Shown here: positions 44,008-50,906 of the stretch, in pieces
Layout of the letters: each line of letters begins with the position of its first letter
Numbering within the stretch: position 1 is the first letter of the stretch
Assembly (NCBI GenBank): GCA_944383695.1
Contig: CALWQP010000011.1
Span: forward strand, 1-64,000
DNA: 64,000 nucleotides
Source of the DNA: an uncultured Mediterraneibacter sp.
GTDB taxonomy: Bacteria > Bacillota > Clostridia > Lachnospirales > Lachnospiraceae
Direction: 5' to 3'
The notes under the pieces: model-generated
The model's database searches: none
Seen by the model: only the letters and a program-made list of their open reading frames with translations
Told to the model about the DNA's origin: nothing
Translations under genes and position numbers: made by a program

Positions 44008-44042
44008 TGATTTTATCGCCATAGGCTAATATAATCGATTAT
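44008..44042 (+). promoter_or_regulatory. Divergent promoter with 12-bp palindrome
   Basis: TTGATT (44008-44013), 16 bp, TATAAT (44030-44035). The perfect palindrome ATAATCGATTAT (44031-44042) overlaps the -10 box and may be the XRE protein's site. Confidence 0.55.
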
Positions 44043-44086
44043 AAAAGTGATACAAAACAGAGCAGATGTGTAAAATGTAGGGAAAT

Positions 44087-44623
44087 GTGGAAGATATGTA
44101 CAGAGACAGAGTAAAAAAAAGCAAAAAAGCGCTGCTTATGATCATTACCGCAGTCATTCTGATCTTGGTGCTGTTGTTCCTGTTTAAAGGAAGGGACAGC
44201 AGGCGGCGCGCAGATTACAGCGGTATTCCTGATGTGGTGAGCAGCCGTACAGTAAATGGGGAATGCTATCTAGATGTAGTGGCAAACTCAGACCGGATCG
44301 AAGATGAGGTGGAGTTTGCCCGGACAGTGGTGCAGATGTGCAGAGATAATTCATTTCATTCGATGCGGCTGTCTACGGATCAGACCGGATATCCTTCCAG
44401 GCTGGAGATCAAGGTCTATCTGCAGCGCGCGGATGTCAATACAGTGGAGCCAGAGTTCGAAATCCGGTACGAACCCGCGGAGGAACCGGATGAGGAGAAA
44501 CCCGATGAAGAGAAAGCCGATGCGGAGGGAGCGAAAGGGACAGGAGTGAAAGAAGCGGGATATAACATAAAGGATGATGAGGAAAAATATGCGCTTTATA
44601 TAGATGATAAGGACATTCCGTGA
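44087..44623 (+). CDS. Membrane-anchored protein of unknown function
   Basis: The 178-residue protein has one N-terminal transmembrane helix (KKALLMIITAVILILVLLFLF, about residues 13-33) and then a small folded region, about residues 50-128, where ECYLDVVANSDRIEDEVEFA and RLSTDQTGYPSRLEIKVYL suggest alternating strands and helix. The tail is Glu/Asp/Lys-rich (EEPDEEKPDEEKADAEG), likely disordered. I recognise no family. GTG at 44087 and ATG at 44096 are both possible. Divergent from, and possibly regulated by, the XRE gene. Confidence 0.65.
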   Translation: MEDMYRDRVKKSKKALLMIITAVILILVLLFLFKGRDSRRRADYSGIPDVVSSRTVNGECYLDVVANSDRIEDEVEFARTVVQMCRDNSFHSMRLSTDQTGYPSRLEIKVYLQRADVNTVEPEFEIRYEPAEEPDEEKPDEEKADAEGAKGTGVKEAGYNIKDDEEKYALYIDDKDIP

Positions 44624-44694
44624 TATTATTAATGATAAGCTGATCTGCGCAGAACGAGGAGAAGCAGGAAGAGCCTGAATGGGGGAATGTTTCT

Positions 44695-45255
44695 ATGGAG
44701 AGAACTCATGATAAGATGAAATACCGCCTGGCAGACGCCTTGAAACGGTGTATGAAACATGCGCCACTTGAGAAGATAACAGTAAGCGGGATCACGGAGG
44801 AATGCGGCACGACACGTCAGACATTTTACCGGCATTTCAAGGATAAATATGATTTGGTAAACTGGTATTTTGACAAGATTCTGCAGGAGTCCTTTGAGCA
44901 TATGGGAGAGGGCAGGACAATCTATGAAGGTCTGGTCAACAAGTTCCATTATATTCAGGAAGAACGCCTGTTTTTTAAGGCGGCGTTTAAGAATGATGCG
45001 CAGAATAATCTGAGGGATCATGATTTCCATCTGATCCTGGCGTTCTATACAGAGCGGATCGAGGGGAAGATTGGGAAAAAGATGCCGGAACATCTCAGAT
45101 TTCTCCTGGAGATGTACTGTCAGGGATCGATTTACATGACAGTCCGGTGGGTGTTGGGGAAGATCAAGGGAACTCCGGAAGAGATAGCGGGTTCGCTGGT
45201 GGACGCCATGCCTGCCGAGCTTGGAGAGGTGTTCCGGAGTCTGGAACTGTTATAG
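44695..45255 (+). CDS. TetR-family regulator (DhaS-like)
   Basis: The 186-residue protein has an N-terminal TetR helix-turn-helix (YRLADALKRCMKHAPLEKITVSGITEECGTTRQTFYRHFKDKY) and a helical C-terminal domain like the DhaS/TetR_C_33 group. It is upstream of fucO on the same strand, separated by a terminator. DhaS-type proteins activate dihydroxyacetone-kinase genes, but none is in view; a role in controlling fucO is possible and untested. Its ATG lies after a weak GGGGGAATG site. Confidence 0.85.
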   Translation: MERTHDKMKYRLADALKRCMKHAPLEKITVSGITEECGTTRQTFYRHFKDKYDLVNWYFDKILQESFEHMGEGRTIYEGLVNKFHYIQEERLFFKAAFKNDAQNNLRDHDFHLILAFYTERIEGKIGKKMPEHLRFLLEMYCQGSIYMTVRWVLGKIKGTPEEIAGSLVDAMPAELGEVFRSLELL

Positions 45256-45257
45256 GA

Positions 45258-45293
45258 GCTGATCTGTCTGAAAAGTGACAGATCGGCTTTTTT
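45258..45293 (+). terminator. Rho-independent terminator
   Basis: AGCTGATCTGTC pairs with GACAGATCGGCT, followed by TTTTT. Confidence 0.85.
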
Positions 45294-45376
45294 GTAACTT
45301 TCTATTTTTCCGGCAGATTGTTAAAATATAGACAGAAACAAATATCTGAAAAAATAAGAAAAGGAGATTGATGACA

Positions 45377-46522
45377 ATGGCAAACAGAATTATGCTCAAT
45401 GAGACATCTTATCACGGTGCGGGCGCCATCCGGGAAATCGCGGCAGAGGCGAAGGCAAGAGCTTATAAAAAGGCATTTGTATGCACTGATCCGGATTTAA
45501 TTAAATTCGGCATGACAACGAAAGTTACAGATGTACTTGATTATGAAAAACTTGCTTATGAAATTTATTCGGACATCAAGGCAAACCCGACGATCGAAAA
45601 CGTACAGCACGGCGTACAGGCCTTCAAGGATGCGGCGGCTGACTATATCATCGCGATTGGTGGCGGTTCCTCTATGGATACCGCAAAAGCCATCGGCATC
45701 ATCATTGCCAATCCGGAATTTGAAGATGTGAGAAGCCTTGAGGGTACAGCGCCAACGAAGAATCCCTGCGTTCCCATCATCGCGGTTCCGACAACAGCGG
45801 GAACAGCGGCTGAGGTAACGATCAACTATGTGATTACGGATGTAGAGAGAAAGAGAAAATTCGTATGTGTAGATCCTCATGATATGCCTGTTGTTGCTGT
45901 GGTGGATCCGGATATGATGTCCTCCATGCCGAAGGGTCTGACCGCTTCTACCGGTATGGACGCCCTTACCCATGCGATCGAGGGATATACCACAAAAGCG
46001 GCGTGGGAGATGACGGACATGTTCCATCTCAAAGCTATCGAGATCATTTCAAAGTCCCTGCGGGGCGCGGTTGCCAACGAAAAAGAAGGAAGAGACGGAA
46101 TGGCTCTCGGACAGTACATCGCGGGAATGGGCTTTTCCAATGTAGGACTCGGCATCGCGCACTCCATGGCGCATACACTGGGCGCGGTCTATGACACTCC
46201 GCATGGAGTAGCATGCGCAATGATGCTTCCTATCGTCATGGAATACAATGCTGACTGCACAGGTGAGAAATACCGTGAGATCGCAAGGGCAATGGGAGTC
46301 AAAGGCGTGGATGAAATGTCTGTGGAAGAGTACAGAAAAGCGGCAGTTGATGCTGTGCGTCAGCTCTCTGTCGATGTGGGAATTCCCACGAAGCTGGAAG
46401 CGGTCAGAGATGAAGACCTCCAGTTCCTTGCAGAGTCTGCCCATGCAGATGCATGTGCGCCGGGCAACCCGAAGGATGCGAGCGTAGAGGATTTAAAGGG
46501 TCTCTTCCGCAAGATCATGTAA
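45377..46522 (+). CDS. fucO: Iron-containing alcohol dehydrogenase, lactaldehyde reductase type
   Basis: The 381-residue enzyme strongly resembles FucO, which reduces lactaldehyde to 1,2-propanediol during fucose or rhamnose fermentation. It opens MANRIMLNETSYHGAGAIREI, has the dinucleotide loop IGGGSSMDTAKAIGII, the block AVPTTAGTAAEVTINYVITD, then KFVCVDPHDMP, and the metal ligands D in STGMDALTHAIEG, H in GIAHSMAHTLG and H in YDTPHGVACAMMLP. The ATG at 45377 is chosen by homology; one at 45371 is closer to AAGGAG. It can supply fermentation of fucose from host glycans. Confidence 0.92.
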   Translation: MANRIMLNETSYHGAGAIREIAAEAKARAYKKAFVCTDPDLIKFGMTTKVTDVLDYEKLAYEIYSDIKANPTIENVQHGVQAFKDAAADYIIAIGGGSSMDTAKAIGIIIANPEFEDVRSLEGTAPTKNPCVPIIAVPTTAGTAAEVTINYVITDVERKRKFVCVDPHDMPVVAVVDPDMMSSMPKGLTASTGMDALTHAIEGYTTKAAWEMTDMFHLKAIEIISKSLRGAVANEKEGRDGMALGQYIAGMGFSNVGLGIAHSMAHTLGAVYDTPHGVACAMMLPIVMEYNADCTGEKYREIARAMGVKGVDEMSVEEYRKAAVDAVRQLSVDVGIPTKLEAVRDEDLQFLAESAHADACAPGNPKDASVEDLKGLFRKIM

Positions 46523-46590
46523 TACAGATGAGACTGCAAAAAGTTTATACACCGGAGAAATGATACAGCAAATACATAATATGGGAATAA

Positions 46591-46645
46591 AGGCTGACCG
46601 GGGGAATGCGCGAGAGCGCTGACTCCGGGCAGCCTTTTTCTTTTC
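46591..46645 (+). terminator. Terminator of fucO
   Basis: AGGCTGACCGGGG pairs with CCGGGCAGCCT through an interrupted stem and is followed by TTTTTCTTTTC. Confidence 0.75.
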
Positions 46646-46797
46646 TTTCTTGTGGCAGTACTGGACGTAGCGTCCGGGAAGAGGTAAAATCATAATATGA
46701 ACACAGACAGTTCCGGAGAAGGGAGATGAAAGAAAAAATACGAACCGGATAAAGAGGCAAAAAATATAGAAGAAATATAGAGAAGGAGGACGGGATC

Positions 46798-47130
46798 ATG
46801 GAAAAATTCAGCGATAACATTAAAAAAGTCATTCTTGCAGGGATCGGAGCAGTAGCGGTGACAGCAGAAAAGTCCAGGGATCTGCTGGATGAAATGGTGG
46901 AGAAAGGCGAGCTGACTGTCGAGCAGGGCAAGGTTCTTAACGAGGAATTAAAACATAACATCAAAAAGACAGTGAAAGAGAAGGTTCATGCAGCAAAGCC
47001 GTCCACAGCGGAAGAGTTGTCCGAGCTTTTGGATAAGATGACTCCGGAGCAGATCGCGGCGCTCAAGGAACAGATATTGAAGAAGGAAGCAGAGTCAGAA
47101 CAGGATGGATCAGAGAAAGAAGAGTCATAA
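46798..47130 (+). CDS. Phasin-like protein
   Basis: The 110-residue protein is helical and has a short hydrophobic stretch near residues 11-22 (VILAGIGAVAVTA), then a Glu/Lys-rich helix and DKMTPEQIAALKEQILKKE. It resembles the phasin-like proteins that precede UbiB-family genes in clostridia. The next gene (47136) follows by five bases, so the two are co-expressed. A polyhydroxyalkanoate role is unlikely here, and the actual function is unknown. Confidence 0.7.
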   Translation: MEKFSDNIKKVILAGIGAVAVTAEKSRDLLDEMVEKGELTVEQGKVLNEELKHNIKKTVKEKVHAAKPSTAEELSELLDKMTPEQIAALKEQILKKEAESEQDGSEKEES

Positions 47131-47135
47131 AGCTT

Positions 47136-48719
47136 ATGAGTACGATAGAACCGATCGAATATAATTCAAGACTGCGGGAAATCACGGCCGTACTCCGGAA
47201 ACATAATATCACCCGCGGGGTGACACCGGAGAAACTCAGGGCAATCCTGGAGGACCTGGGTCCGACTTTTATCAAGTTGGGTCAGATCATGTCCATGCAC
47301 TCGGATATCCTCCCCAAGAGGTATTGTGATGAGCTGACACGTCTGCGTACTGAGGTGACTCCGATGCCCTTTGAGGAAATGATCTCGGTGATCGAAGGAT
47401 CCTACGGAAGATCCTGGAAGAGAGTATTTTCTTCCATTGAGGAGAAACCGCAGGGTTCCGCCTCCATCGCTCAGGTCCACCGTGCCGTGCTCAGAAGCGG
47501 AGAAGAGGTCGTGGTCAAGGTCCAGCGCAGGGGAATCTATGAAAAGATGGCGCGGGACATCGATCTTCTTCACAAGGCAGTAAAGCTGATGCCGCCGGTG
47601 AGCATCAAGGGAATGGCGGATTTGGACCTTGTGCTGGACGAGATGTGGTCTGTCACAAGAGACGAGATGAATTTCCTTACAGAAGCATCGAATATGGAGG
47701 AGTTTGCCCGAAGGAATAAAGAGATAAATTTCGTGGGCACGCCTATCCTGTATCAGCAGTATACCACAGTAAATGTACTTGTGATGGAGTATATCGATGG
47801 CTGTGGGATTGATGATAAAGCGGCGCTGACCGAGCAGGGCTATGATTTGAAGGAGATAGGGAGTAAGCTGGTAGACAACTATATCAAGCAGGTCATGGAC
47901 GATGGCTTCTTCCATGCGGACCCGCATTCCGGAAATGTAAAAATCCGGGGCGGCAAAATCATCTGGATCGATATGGGGATGATGGGGCGGCTCACGGAGC
48001 ACGACCGGGAGATGATCGGAAAAGCCGTGCAGGGCGTGGCGCTCAATGATGTGGGGCTGATCCAGCAGGCAGTGCTGGGTATTGGTGAATTCAGGGAGCG
48101 ACCGGACCAGCGCAGACTGTATGAGGATATTGAGGGGCTGCTCATGAAATACGGCAGCGCGGATATGGGGAAGATTAATGTGGCCGAAGTCATGACGGAC
48201 CTCATGGACGTAATGAAGGATAATAAGATCAAGATGCCGCATGGGCTTACCATGCTGGCGCGGGGGCTGACCCACATGGAAGGCGTGCTGGCAGATATCG
48301 CGCCGGACATCAATATGGTAGAGATTGCCACAGCGCATATGTCGGGTGAATTTTTCCGGAATCTGGATATAAAGAAGGAACTGAAAAGCAGCGGGAAGAG
48401 CATCCTGCGGTCATTCCGGAAAGCGCTGGATATCCCCTCCATGGTGTCGGACATGATGAGTGGCTATCTGAAAGGGCAGGCAAAGGTGAATCTGGATCTC
48501 CAGGTCACGGACGACCTGGCGAACCTTCTCAGGCGGCTGGTCCGAAACATTGTCATGGGCCTGTGGGTCATGGCGCTGCTGATCAGTTCAAGCATCATCT
48601 GTACTACGGATATGACACCAAAAATTCTGGGCATCCCGGCACTGGGTGCGTTTGGGTATATGCTCGCGTTCGTGATCGTGATGTATGTATTTATTAAGCA
48701 CCTCCTGTCCAGAAAGTAG
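47136..48719 (+). CDS. ABC1/UbiB-family atypical kinase (AarF-like)
   Basis: The 527-residue protein has the UbiB core: the KxGQ motif in FIKLGQIMSMHSDILPKRYCDEL, the nucleotide loop GSASIAQVHRAVL, the lysine in VVVKVQR, and the catalytic region DDGFFHADPHSGN with IDMGMMG. Two hydrophobic helices lie at the C-terminus (about residues 470-520), anchoring it to the membrane. UbiB proteins support quinone or isoprenoid lipid handling, but this organism type often lacks ubiquinone, so the role is open. It is co-transcribed with the phasin-like gene. Confidence 0.92.
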   Translation: MSTIEPIEYNSRLREITAVLRKHNITRGVTPEKLRAILEDLGPTFIKLGQIMSMHSDILPKRYCDELTRLRTEVTPMPFEEMISVIEGSYGRSWKRVFSSIEEKPQGSASIAQVHRAVLRSGEEVVVKVQRRGIYEKMARDIDLLHKAVKLMPPVSIKGMADLDLVLDEMWSVTRDEMNFLTEASNMEEFARRNKEINFVGTPILYQQYTTVNVLVMEYIDGCGIDDKAALTEQGYDLKEIGSKLVDNYIKQVMDDGFFHADPHSGNVKIRGGKIIWIDMGMMGRLTEHDREMIGKAVQGVALNDVGLIQQAVLGIGEFRERPDQRRLYEDIEGLLMKYGSADMGKINVAEVMTDLMDVMKDNKIKMPHGLTMLARGLTHMEGVLADIAPDINMVEIATAHMSGEFFRNLDIKKELKSSGKSILRSFRKALDIPSMVSDMMSGYLKGQAKVNLDLQVTDDLANLLRRLVRNIVMGLWVMALLISSSIICTTDMTPKILGIPALGAFGYMLAFVIVMYVFIKHLLSRK

Positions 48720-48795
48720 GAGCCAGGTCCTGTGTGAGCAGACTGGGAACAGGGACATATGAGATAAAATGAGGACAGGAGTAAAAGGGAGAACC

Positions 48796-49176
48796 ATGAA
48801 GAAAGATAAGAAAAATCCGATGACGGAGAGCTTCGGCTATGCTTTTGAGGGCATATGGACAGGAATCCGTAAGGAGCGCAATATGAAAATCCACTGCCTC
48901 GCGATCATTCTCGTCACATTGGCAGGGACGCTGTTTCAGATCACTGCCGTTGAGTGGTGTATCTGCCTGCTTCTTTTTGCGCTGGTAGCTTCTCTGGAGC
49001 TGGTGAATACAGCAGTGGAAGCAGTGGTGGATCTGGTGACGGAAGAGAGAAAACCGCTGGCAAAGAGAGCCAAAGACACAGCAGCAGGGGCGGTGCTCTT
49101 CTCTGCGATCGTGTCAGTGATCATAGGATGCGTCATTTTCGTTCCATATTTGTTGGAACTGTTCGGAGAGATATGA
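48796..49176 (+). CDS. dgkA: Diacylglycerol/undecaprenol kinase family protein
   Basis: The 126-residue protein has three membrane helices and the DgkA signature ASLELVNTAVEAVVDLVTEE (about residues 63-85), followed by KRAKDTAAGAVL. Gram-positive members phosphorylate undecaprenol, the lipid carrier of the cell wall, so that substrate is more likely than diacylglycerol. The start at 48796 follows AAAGGGAGAACC. It follows the UbiB gene on the same strand by 76 bases. Confidence 0.9.
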   Translation: MKKDKKNPMTESFGYAFEGIWTGIRKERNMKIHCLAIILVTLAGTLFQITAVEWCICLLLFALVASLELVNTAVEAVVDLVTEERKPLAKRAKDTAAGAVLFSAIVSVIIGCVIFVPYLLELFGEI

Positions 49177-49248
49177 TACAATAACAGAGTATGAAAGCAG
49201 CGGGGAGGATTTGAGCATCCGCTATAAACGGAAAGGAAAGGCAAGATA

Positions 49249-50016
49249 ATGAATGATAAGAGTACAACAGTGACAAAACAGGAGACGCTGTCAGCCCTCA
49301 GGAATCCGGGCGAGCTTTATGTAGTGATGTCCGGCGCGACCAGGCTTCCCTTTGTGTTCTGTGATGAAAAGACATATGATGATGAGGTCTTTCTCTATTA
49401 CAGGGCAGAGGATGCGCAGGCGAAGGCAAAGGAACTGCAGGAACAAAAATATGCCACAGCGGTGGCAAAGCTGGAGGATGAGCAGCTCCTTGCATTTTAT
49501 ACTAGCCTTTATACAATGGGCGTGAACTGTCTTGCTGTCAATAACGGTACAGACACCCATATCAATCTACAGCTTTCGGATCTTGTGGTCCGCAAGAAAC
49601 CGGATGAACTGCCGGAAGCCAAGAAACCTGTCGAGAATCCGGAGTTGCATCTGACTGCGATTTATTTCATGCAGGAGATGCGCAGGCAGGCGCAGCCTCA
49701 ACTCACAGAAGCGATGAAAGAACTTCAGGAGGAGATGCTGGCACATTACAGTAAAGCAAACTTTGTCGTAGCAGTCCGGGAGGATGGGCAGGTTCCGGTG
49801 TTAAAGCAGAAAGACGGTACAGTATACCAGCCGATATTTACAGATATGCTGGAACTGCAGAAGTTTATTGGGGGACAGAAGATGAAGACAGCGATAGTTC
49901 CTGTCGCGAAGATACCGGAGGTTATGGTCGCTGAAGCTAAAGGAGTGGTCATCAATCCATTGGGTGTAAACGTACAGCTCCAGGTGTCGAAGAAGAGGCC
50001 TGCGGCGGATGCGTAG
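49249..50016 (+). CDS. SseB-family protein
   Basis: The 255-residue protein has an SseB-type N-terminal domain (about residues 15-110, with ELYVVMSGATRLPFVFCDEKTYDDEVFLYYRAEDA) and a related C-terminal segment (VVAVREDGQVPVLKQKDGTVYQPIFTDMLELQKFIGG). SseB-domain proteins occur widely without an established activity outside a few secretion contexts. GGAAAGGAAAGGC precedes the ATG. It has no signal peptide. It sits with dgkA and the 50095 gene on one strand but may have its own promoter. Confidence 0.78.
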   Translation: MNDKSTTVTKQETLSALRNPGELYVVMSGATRLPFVFCDEKTYDDEVFLYYRAEDAQAKAKELQEQKYATAVAKLEDEQLLAFYTSLYTMGVNCLAVNNGTDTHINLQLSDLVVRKKPDELPEAKKPVENPELHLTAIYFMQEMRRQAQPQLTEAMKELQEEMLAHYSKANFVVAVREDGQVPVLKQKDGTVYQPIFTDMLELQKFIGGQKMKTAIVPVAKIPEVMVAEAKGVVINPLGVNVQLQVSKKRPAADA

Positions 50017-50094
50017 GGCTTCTGCGGGAAACGTACAGCAGGCACATAGAACAGAAGGATGACAGTGGCCGCACATTTGTGAGGAGAGAAAACG

Positions 50095-50514
50095 ATGTCA
50101 ATACCGGTATACATCAGAAAAGAATATTTCAGAGCAGTAGATCTTTCGGATAAAAGCGCGCATATACTGGAATTCCATTACCGCCCCCAGACGGTAGAGG
50201 TATATGAGAAAGGACTTTCTGTATTCCATATGCAGTATATCCTTGAGAGTAAGACAAAGGCTGTGATCATTGAGTTCTATCTTACAGATTTCGCGCTGAG
50301 GGGGAAGGGCTATGGAACGGCGTGCGTGAATGAGATCATTGACCAGTTTCGGAAAAAAGGCGTGACTCTGGTCACGGCGCCAAACGGTTATGAGCTTGCG
50401 CCTTTGGGATATACAGGGCCGGATCAGTATAGAGAACTGATCTCTGGATTCTATGGCAAGACCGGCTTCGCCATCAGCGGGGACGGTGACATTGCAATGA
50501 AGATACTGGACTAA
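50095..50514 (+). CDS. GNAT-like acetyltransferase, unknown substrate
   Basis: The 139-residue protein has a segment, FALRGKGYGTACVNEIIDQFRKKGV (about residues 68-92), that fits the acetyl-CoA loop (RGKGYG) and following helix of the GNAT fold. The beginning and end diverge from typical GNATs, so the family call is tentative. GTGAGGAGAGAAAACG precedes the ATG. It is the last gene before the PTS promoter. Confidence 0.55.
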   Translation: MSIPVYIRKEYFRAVDLSDKSAHILEFHYRPQTVEVYEKGLSVFHMQYILESKTKAVIIEFYLTDFALRGKGYGTACVNEIIDQFRKKGVTLVTAPNGYELAPLGYTGPDQYRELISGFYGKTGFAISGDGDIAMKILD

Positions 50515-50571
50515 AAGATTTCTGTGGAATATGCACATTTTTCGGGTATGAATTTAGGTAATAATTCCAAA

Positions 50572-50601
50572 TTGACATCTGAGTAAAAAATCGCTTATAC
50601 T
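50572..50601 (+). promoter_or_regulatory. Promoter of the PTS-licT operon
   Basis: TTGACA (50572-50577), 18 bp, TATACT (50596-50601). The RAT antiterminator lies just downstream. Confidence 0.8.
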
Positions 50602-50633
50602 GAATGGGCGAATTAAGCAAATCGAATACGCAA

Positions 50634-50668
50634 GATAGTGTGTTACTGTAAGGCAGGCATAAACTATC
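50634..50668 (+). promoter_or_regulatory. Ribonucleic antiterminator (RAT) for a LicT/GlcT-type protein
   Basis: GATAGTGTGTTACTGTAAGG followed by CAGGCATAAACTATC has the outer stem GATAG/CTATC and the core TTACTG...GGCAGGC that BglG-family proteins bind. Its 3-prime half overlaps the terminator's left arm, so formation of one structure blocks the other. Confidence 0.88.
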
Positions 50669-50721
50669 CTTTTTCTTAATCATGTCATCATGATCAAAAA
50701 AGGATCAGTTTATGCTTTTTT
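50653..50721 (+). terminator. Conditional terminator of the PTS operon
   Basis: GCATAAACTATCCTTTTT (from 50657) pairs with AAAAAAGGATCAGTTTATGC (50696-50715), followed by TTTTTT. Its left arm overlaps the RAT, the classic BglG/LicT attenuation switch. Confidence 0.88.
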
Positions 50722-50890
50722 GCGTATAAGCACAAAGCCGCGCGCACATGTGAAGAGATGAGTCGGAAAGCGTGCTTTCCAGAGCATCTGTTCATATGCA
50801 TAGGGCGTGAGCCCATGACCGAGATAAAGCGAAGCGGAATCGAGGTGCACGGCGGAAGTCAGTCCCGCGTATTCGACAGAAGGAAAGTTT
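50722..50890 (+). other. Structured leader between the PTS attenuator and the start codon
   Basis: About 170 bases with no open gene, but with visible stems: GGAAAGC/GCTTTCC (50765-50771, 50774-50780) enclosed by AGATG/CATCT (50756-50760, 50785-50789) across a 4-by-4 internal loop, and GGGC/GCCC just after. It is unusual for a RAT-controlled gene to have so long a stretch after the terminator; the role is unknown. Confidence 0.4.
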
Positions 50891-50906
50891 TAAAGGAGGA
50901 AACAGT

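Noticed and set aside
45368..45376. Longer start of fucO at TTG 45368
   Set aside because: It would add residues not present in FucO homologues; the ATG at 45377 gives the family's usual beginning, MANR.
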